Below are positions 17,011 through 25,900 of a stretch of DNA of 64,000 nucleotides, piece after piece (position 1 is the first letter of the stretch; each line of letters starts with the position of its first letter). Made by a program: the position numbers and the translations under genes. The stretch is from contig JAXLUO010000003.1 of assembly GCA_046329495.1 (NCBI GenBank), forward strand, positions 62,001-126,000, in the 5' to 3' direction. The stretch comes from Bog-950 sp046329495 (GTDB lineage: Bacteria; Bacteroidota; Bacteroidia; Chitinophagales; LD1). Below the pieces are notes generated by a model. It was not told the DNA's origin. It saw nothing but the letters and a program-made list of their open reading frames with translations, and did not search any database.

Positions 17011-18439
17011 TTAATAGTACTTTCTTTTCAATCCAATATTTGGCAATATCCTCCCACCCTAACTCCCCATCGTTATGCCCTAGTCTCCCCTCATCATATA
17101 TTTTATTCACTGAATTACCAGTTCTATACACAAGCCAGGGCATTGATGGTGTTTTCAAGCTGCTTGTTGAAAAGAAAAATGGTTCCTCAATAGAAGGAGC
17201 CTTTACATTAGATAATTTATAAGCGTAGAAAGCACCTTCATCGCTAAATTCAATAAATAAATGATTTTTCATTACAAACATTAAGGCCGCGTTACGGTCA
17301 GTTGTTGAATTGGTCCTACTGAATCTTGGTACCACGTAATCACTTATTCTACTATCAGCAATTAAAATATTCTTGATGTAGACTGAACCTACAACTCGAA
17401 ACTGGGTAATTTCTTTCGCGTATTTTAGCCAGAATCGTTTACGTCTTGAGTCGTTTATACATCTCTCAAAAAAGACATTGATAAATTGCCTTGTAATCCA
17501 TTCATTCAGAAGCCCTCTTGCCCTTTTTAGTTCTTCCCTCTCGTTATCCGTCGCGTTTGGAAATGCTGTCCAATTTGCCGCATTGCCAGGGTCCCCGACT
17601 GTATTGAAGGCTATGCCTTTTATTTTATCCTGCAAAGTGGCGAACTCCATCGTGTTAGCTTGAATAATTAACTTACTTACCAAACGTTTACTACTTATTG
17701 AATTATTATGCTCATGCAACGCAATGCTCAAATCGTAAAGGAATTTCTGAATCTCCTCTTTACGTTTCAAATAATATGCTAAAATCACCTTTGAGAAATA
17801 TGGATAGGAAAACCAACTATCTGGTAGGGACAAAAACTTTGTAGCTTGTTTAAGCTGGCTTTTTTTTATTGCTAACTCACTACCCAACAAAATATCTCCG
17901 TTTCGACTGTCAAAGAACCGCATATTTAATTTCAGTGACTTTAAAACTGTCCTGTTGCCTTCATAGTTTCTTAGTTTATTGAAAATAAACCTGTTCAACT
18001 TTTCTATAGAAACAGTATGCTTAGATTCCCAATTTTGTAGATAGCAATCAACCAACCCTATTAGGAAAGAATCTCTCCAGCCTCTTTCAAGAGTTTCCAA
18101 TGCAAAATCAAGCTCACTGGGATTACCAAAAATTTGTGAGATGTTTTGCTCTGAATAGGAGAGCGAATAAGTCAGTGTCCTTAATTCCCTCCTATCAAAA
18201 TTTTCCCAATGAAGCTCTCCTGCTCTGATTATTTTTTTGAACTTCTTAAATACATTAGGTATATGCGTTTCCCCGGTAAACTTGAAAGGAGCTTCTCCAA
18301 CTTCAACAGTTATCTTCATTAGCTTTTCTATGCGCACTTCATGTAGGCGATGAAGGGAAGGCGGAATTGAATTTGTTCCAGCCTCTTGCAAAGCAGCATT
18401 TGAGAAAGTAAAATTTAATATTTCGTTAACCGTTTCCAT
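17003..18439 (-). CDS. zorC: Zorya protein ZorC (EH-signature domain)
   Basis: The 478-residue soluble protein has no signal or membrane helix. Its C-terminal half fits the EH_Signature domain that defines ZorC: a conserved VGDP block (near 288), the acidic/basic stretch ending FFERCINDSRRKRFWLKY (near 330-347) and a late His in GHNDGELGWEDIAKYWIEKK near the C-terminus. In known type I systems ZorC is cytosolic, binds DNA and is needed with ZorD for defence. It lies two bases after zorA and overlaps zorD by eight bases. It is somewhat shorter than the E. coli protein (about 560 residues as I recall). Identification rests on both sequence pattern and operon context. Confidence 0.87.
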   Translation of the reverse strand: METVNEILNFTFSNAALQEAGTNSIPPSLHRLHEVRIEKLMKITVEVGEAPFKFTGETHIPNVFKKFKKIIRAGELHWENFDRRELRTLTYSLSYSEQNISQIFGNPSELDFALETLERGWRDSFLIGLVDCYLQNWESKHTVSIEKLNRFIFNKLRNYEGNRTVLKSLKLNMRFFDSRNGDILLGSELAIKKSQLKQATKFLSLPDSWFSYPYFSKVILAYYLKRKEEIQKFLYDLSIALHEHNNSISSKRLVSKLIIQANTMEFATLQDKIKGIAFNTVGDPGNAANWTAFPNATDNEREELKRARGLLNEWITRQFINVFFERCINDSRRKRFWLKYAKEITQFRVVGSVYIKNILIADSRISDYVVPRFSRTNSTTDRNAALMFVMKNHLFIEFSDEGAFYAYKLSNVKAPSIEEPFFFSTSSLKTPSMPWLVYRTGNSVNKIYDEGRLGHNDGELGWEDIAKYWIEKKVLLNV

Positions 18440-18441
18440 TC

Positions 18442-19995
18442 CTAATTTCTTCTTAAGTTAAGTTTGCTTAACTGCTCGGTGAGTTCTTCCAAAATATCTT
18501 CGTGTTTTGACGTTGCACCAGCCAGGGATTCTGCGGTTTTTGTTAACGCTTCGGTGTATTTCCCTAAATAGGACTCTAAACTTGCACCAACAGTATCTCT
18601 ATAGTCATTCAGGCCGGATTGAATTTGAGCGAAAATTCCTTGCAAACCTTTATCAATGACTGTAAACTTCTGGGCATAGTCAGCTGATACTTCCTTTGCT
18701 CTTACAAGTGCCATTTGAATTTCTGCAATGGTTTCACCATTCTTCTCTAAGAATTGATTTGATTGCTGTGAAAATCTTTGTTGCGCATCTTTAAAAGAGT
18801 TTGTAGAGGAGTTCACATTTTCTGATATGACTTTCAATTGCCCCGATGCGAAATTTAAGTCGTTTTGAACCTTATTGAACTTTGAGATGGTTTCAGTAAT
18901 GTCAACTGATAATCTGTTCATTTTTTCAATGCTTGTATTGAACGCAGTCAAAAGCTTGTCAGAAACCTTCAAGTTATCTGTTTGTTTGTTCATCAAGACC
19001 TCCTGCCCAACTTGTAAATCTCCAACTTTAGTTTTCAATATCTCACTCATTCCCTCTACCTGTTTTCTCATTTGCTCCGTTGATTGTTCAGATTGAGAAA
19101 GCATTTGCTTTGAAATTTGTTGAACTACCAATTGTAGTTCCTTAAAATTATGATTTAAGTTTTCAGTCATTCCTTCAAGTCGTGCCGGGAAGTTCAACAG
19201 AGAGCCCCCGGCCTGATTTAATAGGCTTGTCAGATTTTCAAGTTCCGATTTAGTTGATCCGCTCATTGAGGTCTTAAACTCATCAATCATAATCCCTAAA
19301 GAGTCTTGTAGCGATTTAACAACGTTTTGTGTCATTTCCGTTGTGGGGTCCTGTAATTTTTTCCCTAAGTTCTCAATTTCAGCCTTAACTGCTTGCAATT
19401 CCGGAATCACACCTTTTTGGATTTGTGTACTCATAATCGTATCAAATCCGGCTTCAATTTTTATAGAAAGGTCAGTTGAAAAGGATTGTAAGGCTTGCGA
19501 TTGTTTTTTAGACTCCTCGAAAATATCCCTGAAATAATTTGCCGGTTTAACCATATTACCATTCGCATCAACATATATAAAGCTTTCGTTCAGATTGACA
19601 CTCATTTGTGTTACCAACTCTATAAGCTTGTTCAGTGCGATAGTTTCGTCACTGAGTTTTCCTTTATCGTTTTTTCTCTGGACGATAGCTGTGAATTTGG
19701 AAAAAATTATTAGTAGGCCAACACCAAATATTGATGCTCCGAATGCGGTTTTTAATCCCTGAATAAGCCTCGGAATACTTCCTTCGATGTCATTCTCATT
19801 AAAGTGCCATAGCCCATAAGCAATACCCATGAATGTACCAAGAATACCTATGGTGGGAAAAACCTGTGGGATAGATTCGAAGATATAAGGGTTAATACCC
19901 TCAGGATGCCTTACTGCCCGGATTAAATAATAAATACTAAAAACGAGCCAAGCTGCCAGTAGTATGTAAGGAATGAGTTCAAAATAATTTGCCAT
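18442..19995 (-). CDS. zorA: Zorya motor protein ZorA (MotA/TolQ/ExbB-like)
   Basis: The 517-residue protein has three membrane segments (about 8-28, 46-66 and 86-106); the second and third (PTIGILGTFMGIAYGL and AFGASIFGVGLLIIF) are the MotA/TolQ-type ion-channel helices. From about residue 140 to the end the protein is a long, Gln/Ser/Lys-rich, coiled-coil-forming tail without Pro-rich breaks. In characterised Zorya I a ZorA pentamer surrounds a ZorB dimer as a proton-driven motor whose cytoplasmic tail passes the infection signal inward. The tail here (about 400 residues) is shorter than in E. coli (total about 730 residues as I recall). It follows zorB with a two-base gap. Confidence 0.93.
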   Translation of the reverse strand: MANYFELIPYILLAAWLVFSIYYLIRAVRHPEGINPYIFESIPQVFPTIGILGTFMGIAYGLWHFNENDIEGSIPRLIQGLKTAFGASIFGVGLLIIFSKFTAIVQRKNDKGKLSDETIALNKLIELVTQMSVNLNESFIYVDANGNMVKPANYFRDIFEESKKQSQALQSFSTDLSIKIEAGFDTIMSTQIQKGVIPELQAVKAEIENLGKKLQDPTTEMTQNVVKSLQDSLGIMIDEFKTSMSGSTKSELENLTSLLNQAGGSLLNFPARLEGMTENLNHNFKELQLVVQQISKQMLSQSEQSTEQMRKQVEGMSEILKTKVGDLQVGQEVLMNKQTDNLKVSDKLLTAFNTSIEKMNRLSVDITETISKFNKVQNDLNFASGQLKVISENVNSSTNSFKDAQQRFSQQSNQFLEKNGETIAEIQMALVRAKEVSADYAQKFTVIDKGLQGIFAQIQSGLNDYRDTVGASLESYLGKYTEALTKTAESLAGATSKHEDILEELTEQLSKLNLRRN

Positions 19996-19997
19996 AA

Positions 19998-20714
19998 TTA
20001 TTCTTTCATTTTTTTGATAGCTTGATTTATTATTTCATCGCTGGTAGTAACAATTCTAAACTCCACTCGCCTTGACTTGTCGTTATCAATAGTTTTCCCA
20101 GAGAAAAAGGATAAACTATCCTCGGCATCAACTGTTCTTCCAAATGAAAGTCCGTTTGCTGTTAGCCAATATTGCAACCTTGCCTGTTCATTGTTTCCCA
20201 GGGTGGTAAAGCAATCCTGATTTCTAAGAAATGCTAAAACATTTCTTGCTCTGTTTTGGGATAACTCCATATTATCAATGTATGGGTCTGATGTTTTGTT
20301 GATCGGTTTAGTGTTAGTATGACCTTCAATTCTTATTTCGGCAATTTTGTCTTTGTATTTTTCTTGCATTACAACGCCTAAGTATTTTGGAAGAAATTCC
20401 GCAAGGATGGTTTTGAACTCGGGTTTAATATCTGACCTGCCTTCATCGAACAAAACTTGAGGATTTGTAAATTTTATTGAAAGATCTTTGTCAAGTTTCA
20501 AATTCCATTTTTGAGCATCCTTTCGAAATGTGCTATCAAGTTCATTGAACAAACCGGTCTTTGTTTTCTCGTATTCTTCAAAAATTTTATTTTGACTTGC
20601 TTGTTTCTTTTTAATGACTACCATATATGAAATAGCCATAAAAAGAAAAATAACCATAAGTACGGTCATCAAATCTGCAAGTGGAATCCAATAACTATCC
20701 TTTTTTGTTGACAT
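19998..20714 (-). CDS. zorB: Zorya motor protein ZorB (MotB/OmpA-like)
   Basis: With the ATG at 20714 the product has 238 residues: one membrane helix (about 15-37) with the ion-carrying Asp at residue 14 (WIPLADLMTV), a linker, and an OmpA/MotB peptidoglycan-binding domain with EGHTNTKP and LSQNRARNVLAFL. An upstream in-frame start at 20771 adds 19 residues but would lie upstream of the likely promoter (20732-20739) and places extra hydrophobic sequence before the helix, so I prefer 20714. It anchors the ZorAB motor to the cell wall. It is the first gene of the operon, whereas described systems have zorA first. Confidence 0.93.
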   Translation of the reverse strand: MSTKKDSYWIPLADLMTVLMVIFLFMAISYMVVIKKKQASQNKIFEEYEKTKTGLFNELDSTFRKDAQKWNLKLDKDLSIKFTNPQVLFDEGRSDIKPEFKTILAEFLPKYLGVVMQEKYKDKIAEIRIEGHTNTKPINKTSDPYIDNMELSQNRARNVLAFLRNQDCFTTLGNNEQARLQYWLTANGLSFGRTVDAEDSLSFFSGKTIDNDKSRRVEFRIVTTSDEIINQAIKKMKE

Positions 20715-20731
20715 ATGGATAAGAGAGAGGG

Positions 20732-20739
20732 GAAATGTA
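20732..20739 (-). promoter_or_regulatory. Possible -7 element of the Zorya operon
   Basis: The minus strand reads TACATTTC, a 7/8 match to TAnnTTTG, 17 bases upstream of the zorB ATG at 20714. No good TTG is seen 19-21 bases further upstream, so support is weak. Confidence 0.3.
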
Positions 20740-21009
20740 GGTAAAAATCTTGATATAATTAAACCGGTCAAGACGCACCTTTTCTCGCAATTTTGTAAGT
20801 TTTGGGTTTTACTTGTTTTTAAATGCGAGCATTGACTACAAATAACCCTCCATTGTTCCCAAAGAAGCTACCCTAACTCTGTTCAACTCCGAATCACAAA
20901 ACCCTTAAAATGTTGCTATAAACTTTAACGCCTTCACTGGAAAGAGGAAGGATGTTTCCTTTTAAAAATTCCCAGAAGAATTTAAAGTTAGGCAATTGCA
21001 TAAACAAAA

Positions 21010-21033
21010 AAAGCGCAACTATTGTTGCGCTTT
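21010..21033 (-). terminator. Intrinsic terminator of the tRNA-Arg gene
   Basis: A perfect 10-base stem (AAAGCGCAAC, 21010-21019, with GTTGCGCTTT, 21024-21033) with a four-base loop is followed by a T-run on the minus strand, four bases past the tRNA 3' end. Confidence 0.88.
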
Positions 21034-21036
21034 CAG

Positions 21037-21110
21037 TGCACCCGAAGGGAGTCGAACCCCTAACCTTCTGATCCGTAGTCAGATGCTCTATCCAGTTAAG
21101 CTACGGGTGC
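21037..21110 (-). tRNA. tRNA-Arg (anticodon ACG)
   Basis: The 74-base minus-strand sequence folds as a cloverleaf: acceptor GCACCCG with CGGGTGC, D arm GCTT/GAGC, anticodon arm TCTGA-CTACGGA-TCAGA with anticodon ACG, and T arm AGGGG-TTCGACT-CCCTT. The discriminator is A and CCA is not encoded. It has a consensus promoter at 21182-21211 and a strong terminator. The Zorya operon starts about 320 bases beyond its 3' end, which makes this tRNA a plausible insertion landmark, although no integrase or repeated tRNA 3' end was found. Confidence 0.95.
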
Positions 21111-21131
21111 TTTAATTTAAAATTTGCCTTT

Positions 21132-21157
21132 CGTAGTCCCGTTTGGGCGGGGCTACG
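21132..21157. other. Hairpin in the tRNA-Arg leader carrying a copy of the tRNA 5' end
   Basis: CGTAGTCCCG (21132-21141) pairs with CGGGGCTACG (21148-21157) around a six-base loop. The adjoining GCTACGGGTGC (21152-21162) repeats the first 11 bases of the tRNA in the same orientation. It lies between the promoter and the tRNA. Confidence 0.6.
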
Positions 21158-21181
21158 GGTGCATTCCGTTTTAGCGGAGCG

Positions 21182-21211
21182 CAAATATAGAAAAGGTAGT
21201 TAAAAATCCAA
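21182..21211 (-). promoter_or_regulatory. Promoter of the tRNA-Arg gene
   Basis: On the minus strand TTG (21211-21209), 19 bases and TATATTTG (21189-21182) form an exact match to the Bacteroidota TTG-N19-TAnnTTTG consensus. The start would be near 21177, giving a leader of about 66 bases. Confidence 0.75.
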
Positions 21212-21323
21212 CCATCCAATTCAAAACTATTGTATTTCAGCATTTTGGGGTGTTTTTAGCCGCTAAATGGTGCAAAACCGCCTGGTATGGCTTTTTATTT
21301 CTGCCTGCTATACCAGCTTGTAA

Positions 21324-21848
21324 ATGAGTTTTTTGTTTTCAGCCAGAAAGAAACGCATACCCGCCGCCCTTAGTAAGGATACGGAGGCTGCGCTGGCGCG
21401 TTTACTGCGCCGTAAGCGGGCTAACCTTAGCTGCGCCGAGAGTTGTACCGGGGGCTACCTGGCGCATGTTTTAACCATGAGCACCAAGTTATCGCAGCGC
21501 TTTAAAGGGGGCATAATAGCGTATTCGCCCGAGGTAAAGGAAAGTTTATTGATGGTGGAGCCGGCCGTAACGCAGGAGGAGCAGGCCGTAAACGAAGCCT
21601 GTGCCCGTGCCATGCTTTGCGGTTTGCTGGAAACCATGGATACAAAATATGGCATTGCCCTAACCGGCTTTGCCGGCCCTGACGGAGGGACGGAGCAACA
21701 CCCCTTGGGCACGGTTTGGATAGCTGCGGGCAGTAAGAAGAACATGGTAACCGAGAAGCTGGTGTTTGGTAAAACGCGGGAGGAGAATGTGCCGTTGTTT
21801 ACCCATGCGGCGCTGGAGTTGCTGCGCAAAACGCTGGAGAATGAATAA
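21324..21848 (+). CDS. pncC: CinA C-terminal-type nicotinamide-nucleotide amidase
   Basis: The 174-residue protein is a stand-alone CinA C-terminal domain. It has the AESCTGG motif (near residues 38-44), GGIIAYSPEVKESLL and GFAGPDGGTE, as in PncC, which deamidates nicotinamide mononucleotide to nicotinic acid mononucleotide in pyridine-nucleotide recycling. The N-terminal molybdopterin-like domain of full CinA is absent, as is normal for PncC. It is followed after 27 bases by the DUF6496 gene. Confidence 0.88.
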   Translation: MSFLFSARKKRIPAALSKDTEAALARLLRRKRANLSCAESCTGGYLAHVLTMSTKLSQRFKGGIIAYSPEVKESLLMVEPAVTQEEQAVNEACARAMLCGLLETMDTKYGIALTGFAGPDGGTEQHPLGTVWIAAGSKKNMVTEKLVFGKTREENVPLFTHAALELLRKTLENE

Positions 21849-21875
21849 GCTGATTCAATAACTAAATAGTAATGT

Positions 21876-22163
21876 ATGGCTACCAGTAAAAAAGCACAAA
21901 GCAAGGTTAAAAAGGCAATGCACGAAAAGAAGGAAGGTTCGTTGCGCTCGGGTTCGGGCAAAAAGGTAACCAGCCGCAAGCAGGCTATTGCCATAGGTTT
22001 ATCGGAAGCACGGAAGGAAGGTGCCAAGGTGCCTAAAAAGAAGGGAGGGGCTAAGAAAGCTGCAAGCAAAAAGGGCGGCGTTAAAAAGAGCGGTGTCCGT
22101 AAGAAAGGGGCCGCTAAAAAAGGCGGTGCAAAGAAAAGCAGCCATAAAAAGAGCAGCCGTTAA
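21876..22163 (+). CDS. DUF6496 protein with lysine-rich histone-like tail
   Basis: The 95-residue protein has an N-terminal DUF6496-type region (KVKKAMHEKKEGSLRSGSG followed by KKVTSRKQAIAIGLSEARK, about residues 10-50) and a tail of Lys/Ala/Gly repeats (KKGGAKK, KKGGVKK, KKGAAKK) resembling histone H1 or chlamydial Hc1 tails. A nucleic-acid-binding role is likely but unproven. Its stop overlaps the stop of the convergent response-regulator gene by four bases. Confidence 0.82.
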   Translation: MATSKKAQSKVKKAMHEKKEGSLRSGSGKKVTSRKQAIAIGLSEARKEGAKVPKKKGGAKKAASKKGGVKKSGVRKKGAAKKGGAKKSSHKKSSR

Positions 22164-22567
22164 TTGAGCTGCGCAAAACCGTTGGTAAGGATATTCGCCA
22201 GGGCATCGCGCAGAGCGCTGAAGTGGTTAGGCTTACTTAAAAAGTGATTGGCACCCAGTTGCTGCGTTTCGCGCACATCGTCGGTAAGGCTGCTGGTGGA
22301 ATAAATTATAACGGGCACGTTCCGCAGGTAATCCATTTTACGGATTTCGGCCAGGCATTGCTTGCCCGATACGCGGGGCATGTTGAGGTCGAGGAAAATG
22401 TAATCGGGCGGGTTGCCGGTACGCTCGCGCAGTAGCTGCAGGGCTTCTTCGCCTCCGGGGGCGCTTAGGCATACCGAACCGGGTGAAGCATCGGCCAGTG
22501 CTTCTTCAAAAATCATGCGGTCATCGGGGTCGTCGTCCACAATCATGATGGTTTTGTTAGCGCTCAT
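22160..22567 (-). CDS. Stand-alone response-regulator receiver protein
   Basis: The 135-residue protein is a single CheY-like receiver: acidic pocket VDDDPDD (near 10-16), phospho-acceptor Asp in YIFLDLNMP (near 58), Ser/Thr switch in IIYSTSS (near 88), and conserved Lys-Pro in FLSKP (near 113). No output domain is present, so it would act by protein contact. It belongs to the family often cognate to hybrid kinases; two large kinases are encoded just beyond it in the divergent direction. Confidence 0.92.
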   Translation of the reverse strand: MSANKTIMIVDDDPDDRMIFEEALADASPGSVCLSAPGGEEALQLLRERTGNPPDYIFLDLNMPRVSGKQCLAEIRKMDYLRNVPVIIYSTSSLTDDVRETQQLGANHFLSKPNHFSALRDALANILTNGFAQLN

Positions 22568-22901
22568 GTAGGGTAAAATTCTATTAGCAAATAAATACAG
22601 TTTGGTGGTTGAACTGTAAGCCGGGTAGGTGGTGTAAATAAAGTCTCATAAGGTTAAAGGGTAGGGCTTAAAAAAGTGTGCCAGGCTTAAACTGCTAAGT
22701 ATTGAGGAATAGCTTCTACGAATTATATATTAAAGAAAATAATTTTCAAATATTAATTCATATTGTGCCCTTGTTGTTTTTGCTTTGGAGAGGACAGCGA
22801 AGCATAGTATCGGACAAGCACTACATTTTGGATAACATTCACCCCCTCTGATGTTATAGCCGGAGTTGTCAGTATTTTTTAAAGCATTAATACAAACCTA
22901 T
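22568..22901. other. Divergent intergenic region before the poly-HAMP kinase
   Basis: These 334 bases separate the receiver gene from the large kinase and must hold both promoters. The middle (about 22725-22765) is very AT-rich. A near -7 match (TACATTTTG, near 22822) is present but without a correctly spaced TTG. No gene or RNA is evident. Confidence 0.4.
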
Positions 22902-25900
22902 ATGCCTGTTAAAAAAGAACTACAAAATGGCAACGGAAACGGCGTAGAGCCGGCTTTTCCTCCAAAAGCAAAAATCAGCAGAAAAGCGAAAGTAAAGATT
23001 GACGACTCGTTGCACGAGCGCACCCATGCCCCCGAGCGCGAAAAAATGGAAGAACTGGATGCCCGCGAGTTGTTGCGGGTATTAACCGAAGTAAAGAACG
23101 GCAACTTTAATGTGCGCATGCCTATTGATCAGGTGGGCCTTAGCGGCAAGGTGTGCGATGCGCTGAATGAAATCATCTCGATGAACGAGAAGATGATGCA
23201 GGAGTTTACCAAAGCCGGTAACACAATCGGCAAGCAGGGTAAGCTTACACAGCGTATTGAGTTGCAGGAAGCCAAAGGCGATTGGAAAACAGGGGTGGAA
23301 TCGCTGAATACGCTGATTTCGGATTTGGTGCACCCTACCATTGAGATTGCACACGTAATCAGCTCGGTGGCGAAAGGGAATTTGAGTCAGCAGATGAGCC
23401 AGGAGATTGGCGGGCATAAGTTGGAAGGGGAGTTTGCGCGTATTGCCAAGGAGGTGAACGACATGGTGCGGCAGTTGAACCTGTTTTCGATGGAGGTTAC
23501 GCGTGTGGCGCGTGAGGTGGGTAGCGAAGGTAAACTGGGCGGACAGGCCAAGGTAAAAGGTGTGGCCGGTGTGTGGAAGGATTTGACGGACTCGGTAAAC
23601 CAGATGGGTAGTAACTTAACGGCCCAGGTGCGGAACATTGCTGAGGTAACCACTGCGGTGGCAAAAGGTGACCTGAGCCGCAAGATTACGGTGGACGTGA
23701 AGGGCGAGATATTGGAGTTGAAGAATACCATCAATACGATGGTGGATCAGTTGAACTCGTTTGCATCGGAAGTAACGCGTGTGGCGCTGGAGGTGGGAAC
23801 GGAAGGTAAATTGGGTGGGCAGGCGCATGTAAAAGGTGTGGCCGGTACCTGGAAGGATTTGACGGACTCGGTAAACCAGATGGCGAGTAACCTTACGGGC
23901 CAGGTGCGGAACATTGCGGAAGTAACTACAGCGGTGGCAAAAGGCGATTTGAGCCGACAGATTACGGTGGATGTGAAGGGGGAGATTTTGGAGTTGAAGA
24001 ATACAATTAATACGATGGTGGATCAGTTGAACTCGTTTAGTGCCGAGGTTACGCGTGTGGCGCGTGAGGTGGGCAGCGAGGGTAAACTGGGCGGGCAGGC
24101 GAAGGTGAAGGGTGTTGGTGGTGTTTGGAAGGATTTGACGGACTCAGTAAACCAGATGGGTAGTAACCTTACGGCCCAGGTGCGGAATATTGCGGAGGTA
24201 ACTACGGCGGTGGCGAGAGGTGATTTGAGCCGTAAGATTACGGTGGATGTGAAGGGTGAGATTTTGGAGTTGAAGAATACGATTAACACGATGGTGGATC
24301 AGTTGAACTCGTTTGCATCGGAAGTAACGAGGGTGGCGCGTGAGGTGGGTAGCGAAGGTAAACTGGGAGGCCAGGCTACGGTGAAAGGGGTAGGTGGTGT
24401 ATGGAAGGATTTGACGGACTCGGTGAACCAGATGGCCAGTAACCTTACGGGGCAGGTGCGGAATATTGCCGAGGTAACAACAGGTTTGGCGAAAGGTGAC
24501 CTGAGTAGAAAGATTACGGTGGACGTGCGGGGTGAGATTTTGGAGTTGAAGAATACCATTAATACGATGGTGGATCAGTTGAACTCGTTTGCATCGGAAG
24601 TGACGCGTGTGGCGCGTGAGGTGGGTAGCGAAGGGAAATTGGGCGGACAGGCTACGGTGGTAGGCGTAGGTGGTGTATGGAAAGATTTGACGGACTCGGT
24701 GAACCAAATGGCAAGTAACCTTACGGGGCAGGTGCGAAATATTGCGGAAGTAACAACTGCGGTGGCTAAGGGCGACTTGAGTAGAAAGATTACGGTGGAT
24801 GTAAAGGGAGAAATTTTGGAGCTGAAGAAAACCATTAACACGATGGTGGATCAGTTGAACTCGTTTGCATCGGAGGTAACGCGCGTGGCGCTGGAAGTGG
24901 GAACGGAAGGTAAGTTGGGCGGTCAGGCGGAGGTGACCGGTGTGGGTGGCACCTGGAAGGATTTAACGGACTCGGTGAACCAGATGGCCAGTAACCTTAC
25001 GGGCCAGGTACGGAACATTGCCGAGGTGACGACAGCGGTGGCCAATGGTGACTTATCGCGTAAGATTGGTGTGGACGTGAAGGGTGAGATCCTTGAGTTG
25101 AAGAATACTATTAATACGATGGTGGACCAGTTGCGTGGTTTTGCATCTGAGGTAACGCGTGTGGCGCGTGAGGTGGGTAGCGAAGGTAAGTTGGGTGGTC
25201 AGGCCACGGTGGAAGGCGTTGGTGGTGTGTGGAAGGATTTGACAGACTCGGTAAACCAGATGGGTAGTAACCTGACGGCGCAGGTGCGGAATATTGCGGA
25301 GGTAACTACCGCGGTGGCGAAAGGTGACTTAAGCCGTAAGATTACGGTGGATGTGAAGGGCGAGATATTGGAGTTAAAGAACACCATTAACACGATGGTG
25401 GATCAGTTGAATGCCTTCGGATCGGAAGTAACGCGTGTGGCGCGTGAGGTGGGTAGTGAAGGTAAACTGGGCGGACAGGCCGATGTGCCCGGTGTAGCAG
25501 GTACCTGGAAGGATTTGACGGACTCGGTAAACAAGATGGCGAATAACCTTACGAGTCAGGTGCGGAACATTGCCGAGGTTACTACAGCGGTGGCGAATGG
25601 CGACTTGAGTAGAAAGATTTCGGTGGATGTGAAGGGCGAGATTTTGGAGTTAAAGAACACCATTAATACGATGGTGGATCAGTTGCGGGGTTTTGCTTCG
25701 GAAGTAACGCGTGTGGCGCGTGAGGTGGGAACGGACGGCAAGCTTGGCGGACAGGCCAACGTACCCGGCGTTGCGGGGACGTGGAAGGATTTAACGGACT
25801 CGGTAAACCAGATGGCCGGTAACCTTACGGCCCAGGTGCGGAACATTGCCGATGTGGCCATTGCCGTGGCGAATGGTGATATGAGTAAAAAGATTACGGT

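Noticed and set aside
22866..22901. TTG start extending the giant kinase by 12 residues
   Set aside because: The ATG at 22902 is followed by a normal polar N-terminus, and no ribosome-site signal supports the TTG.
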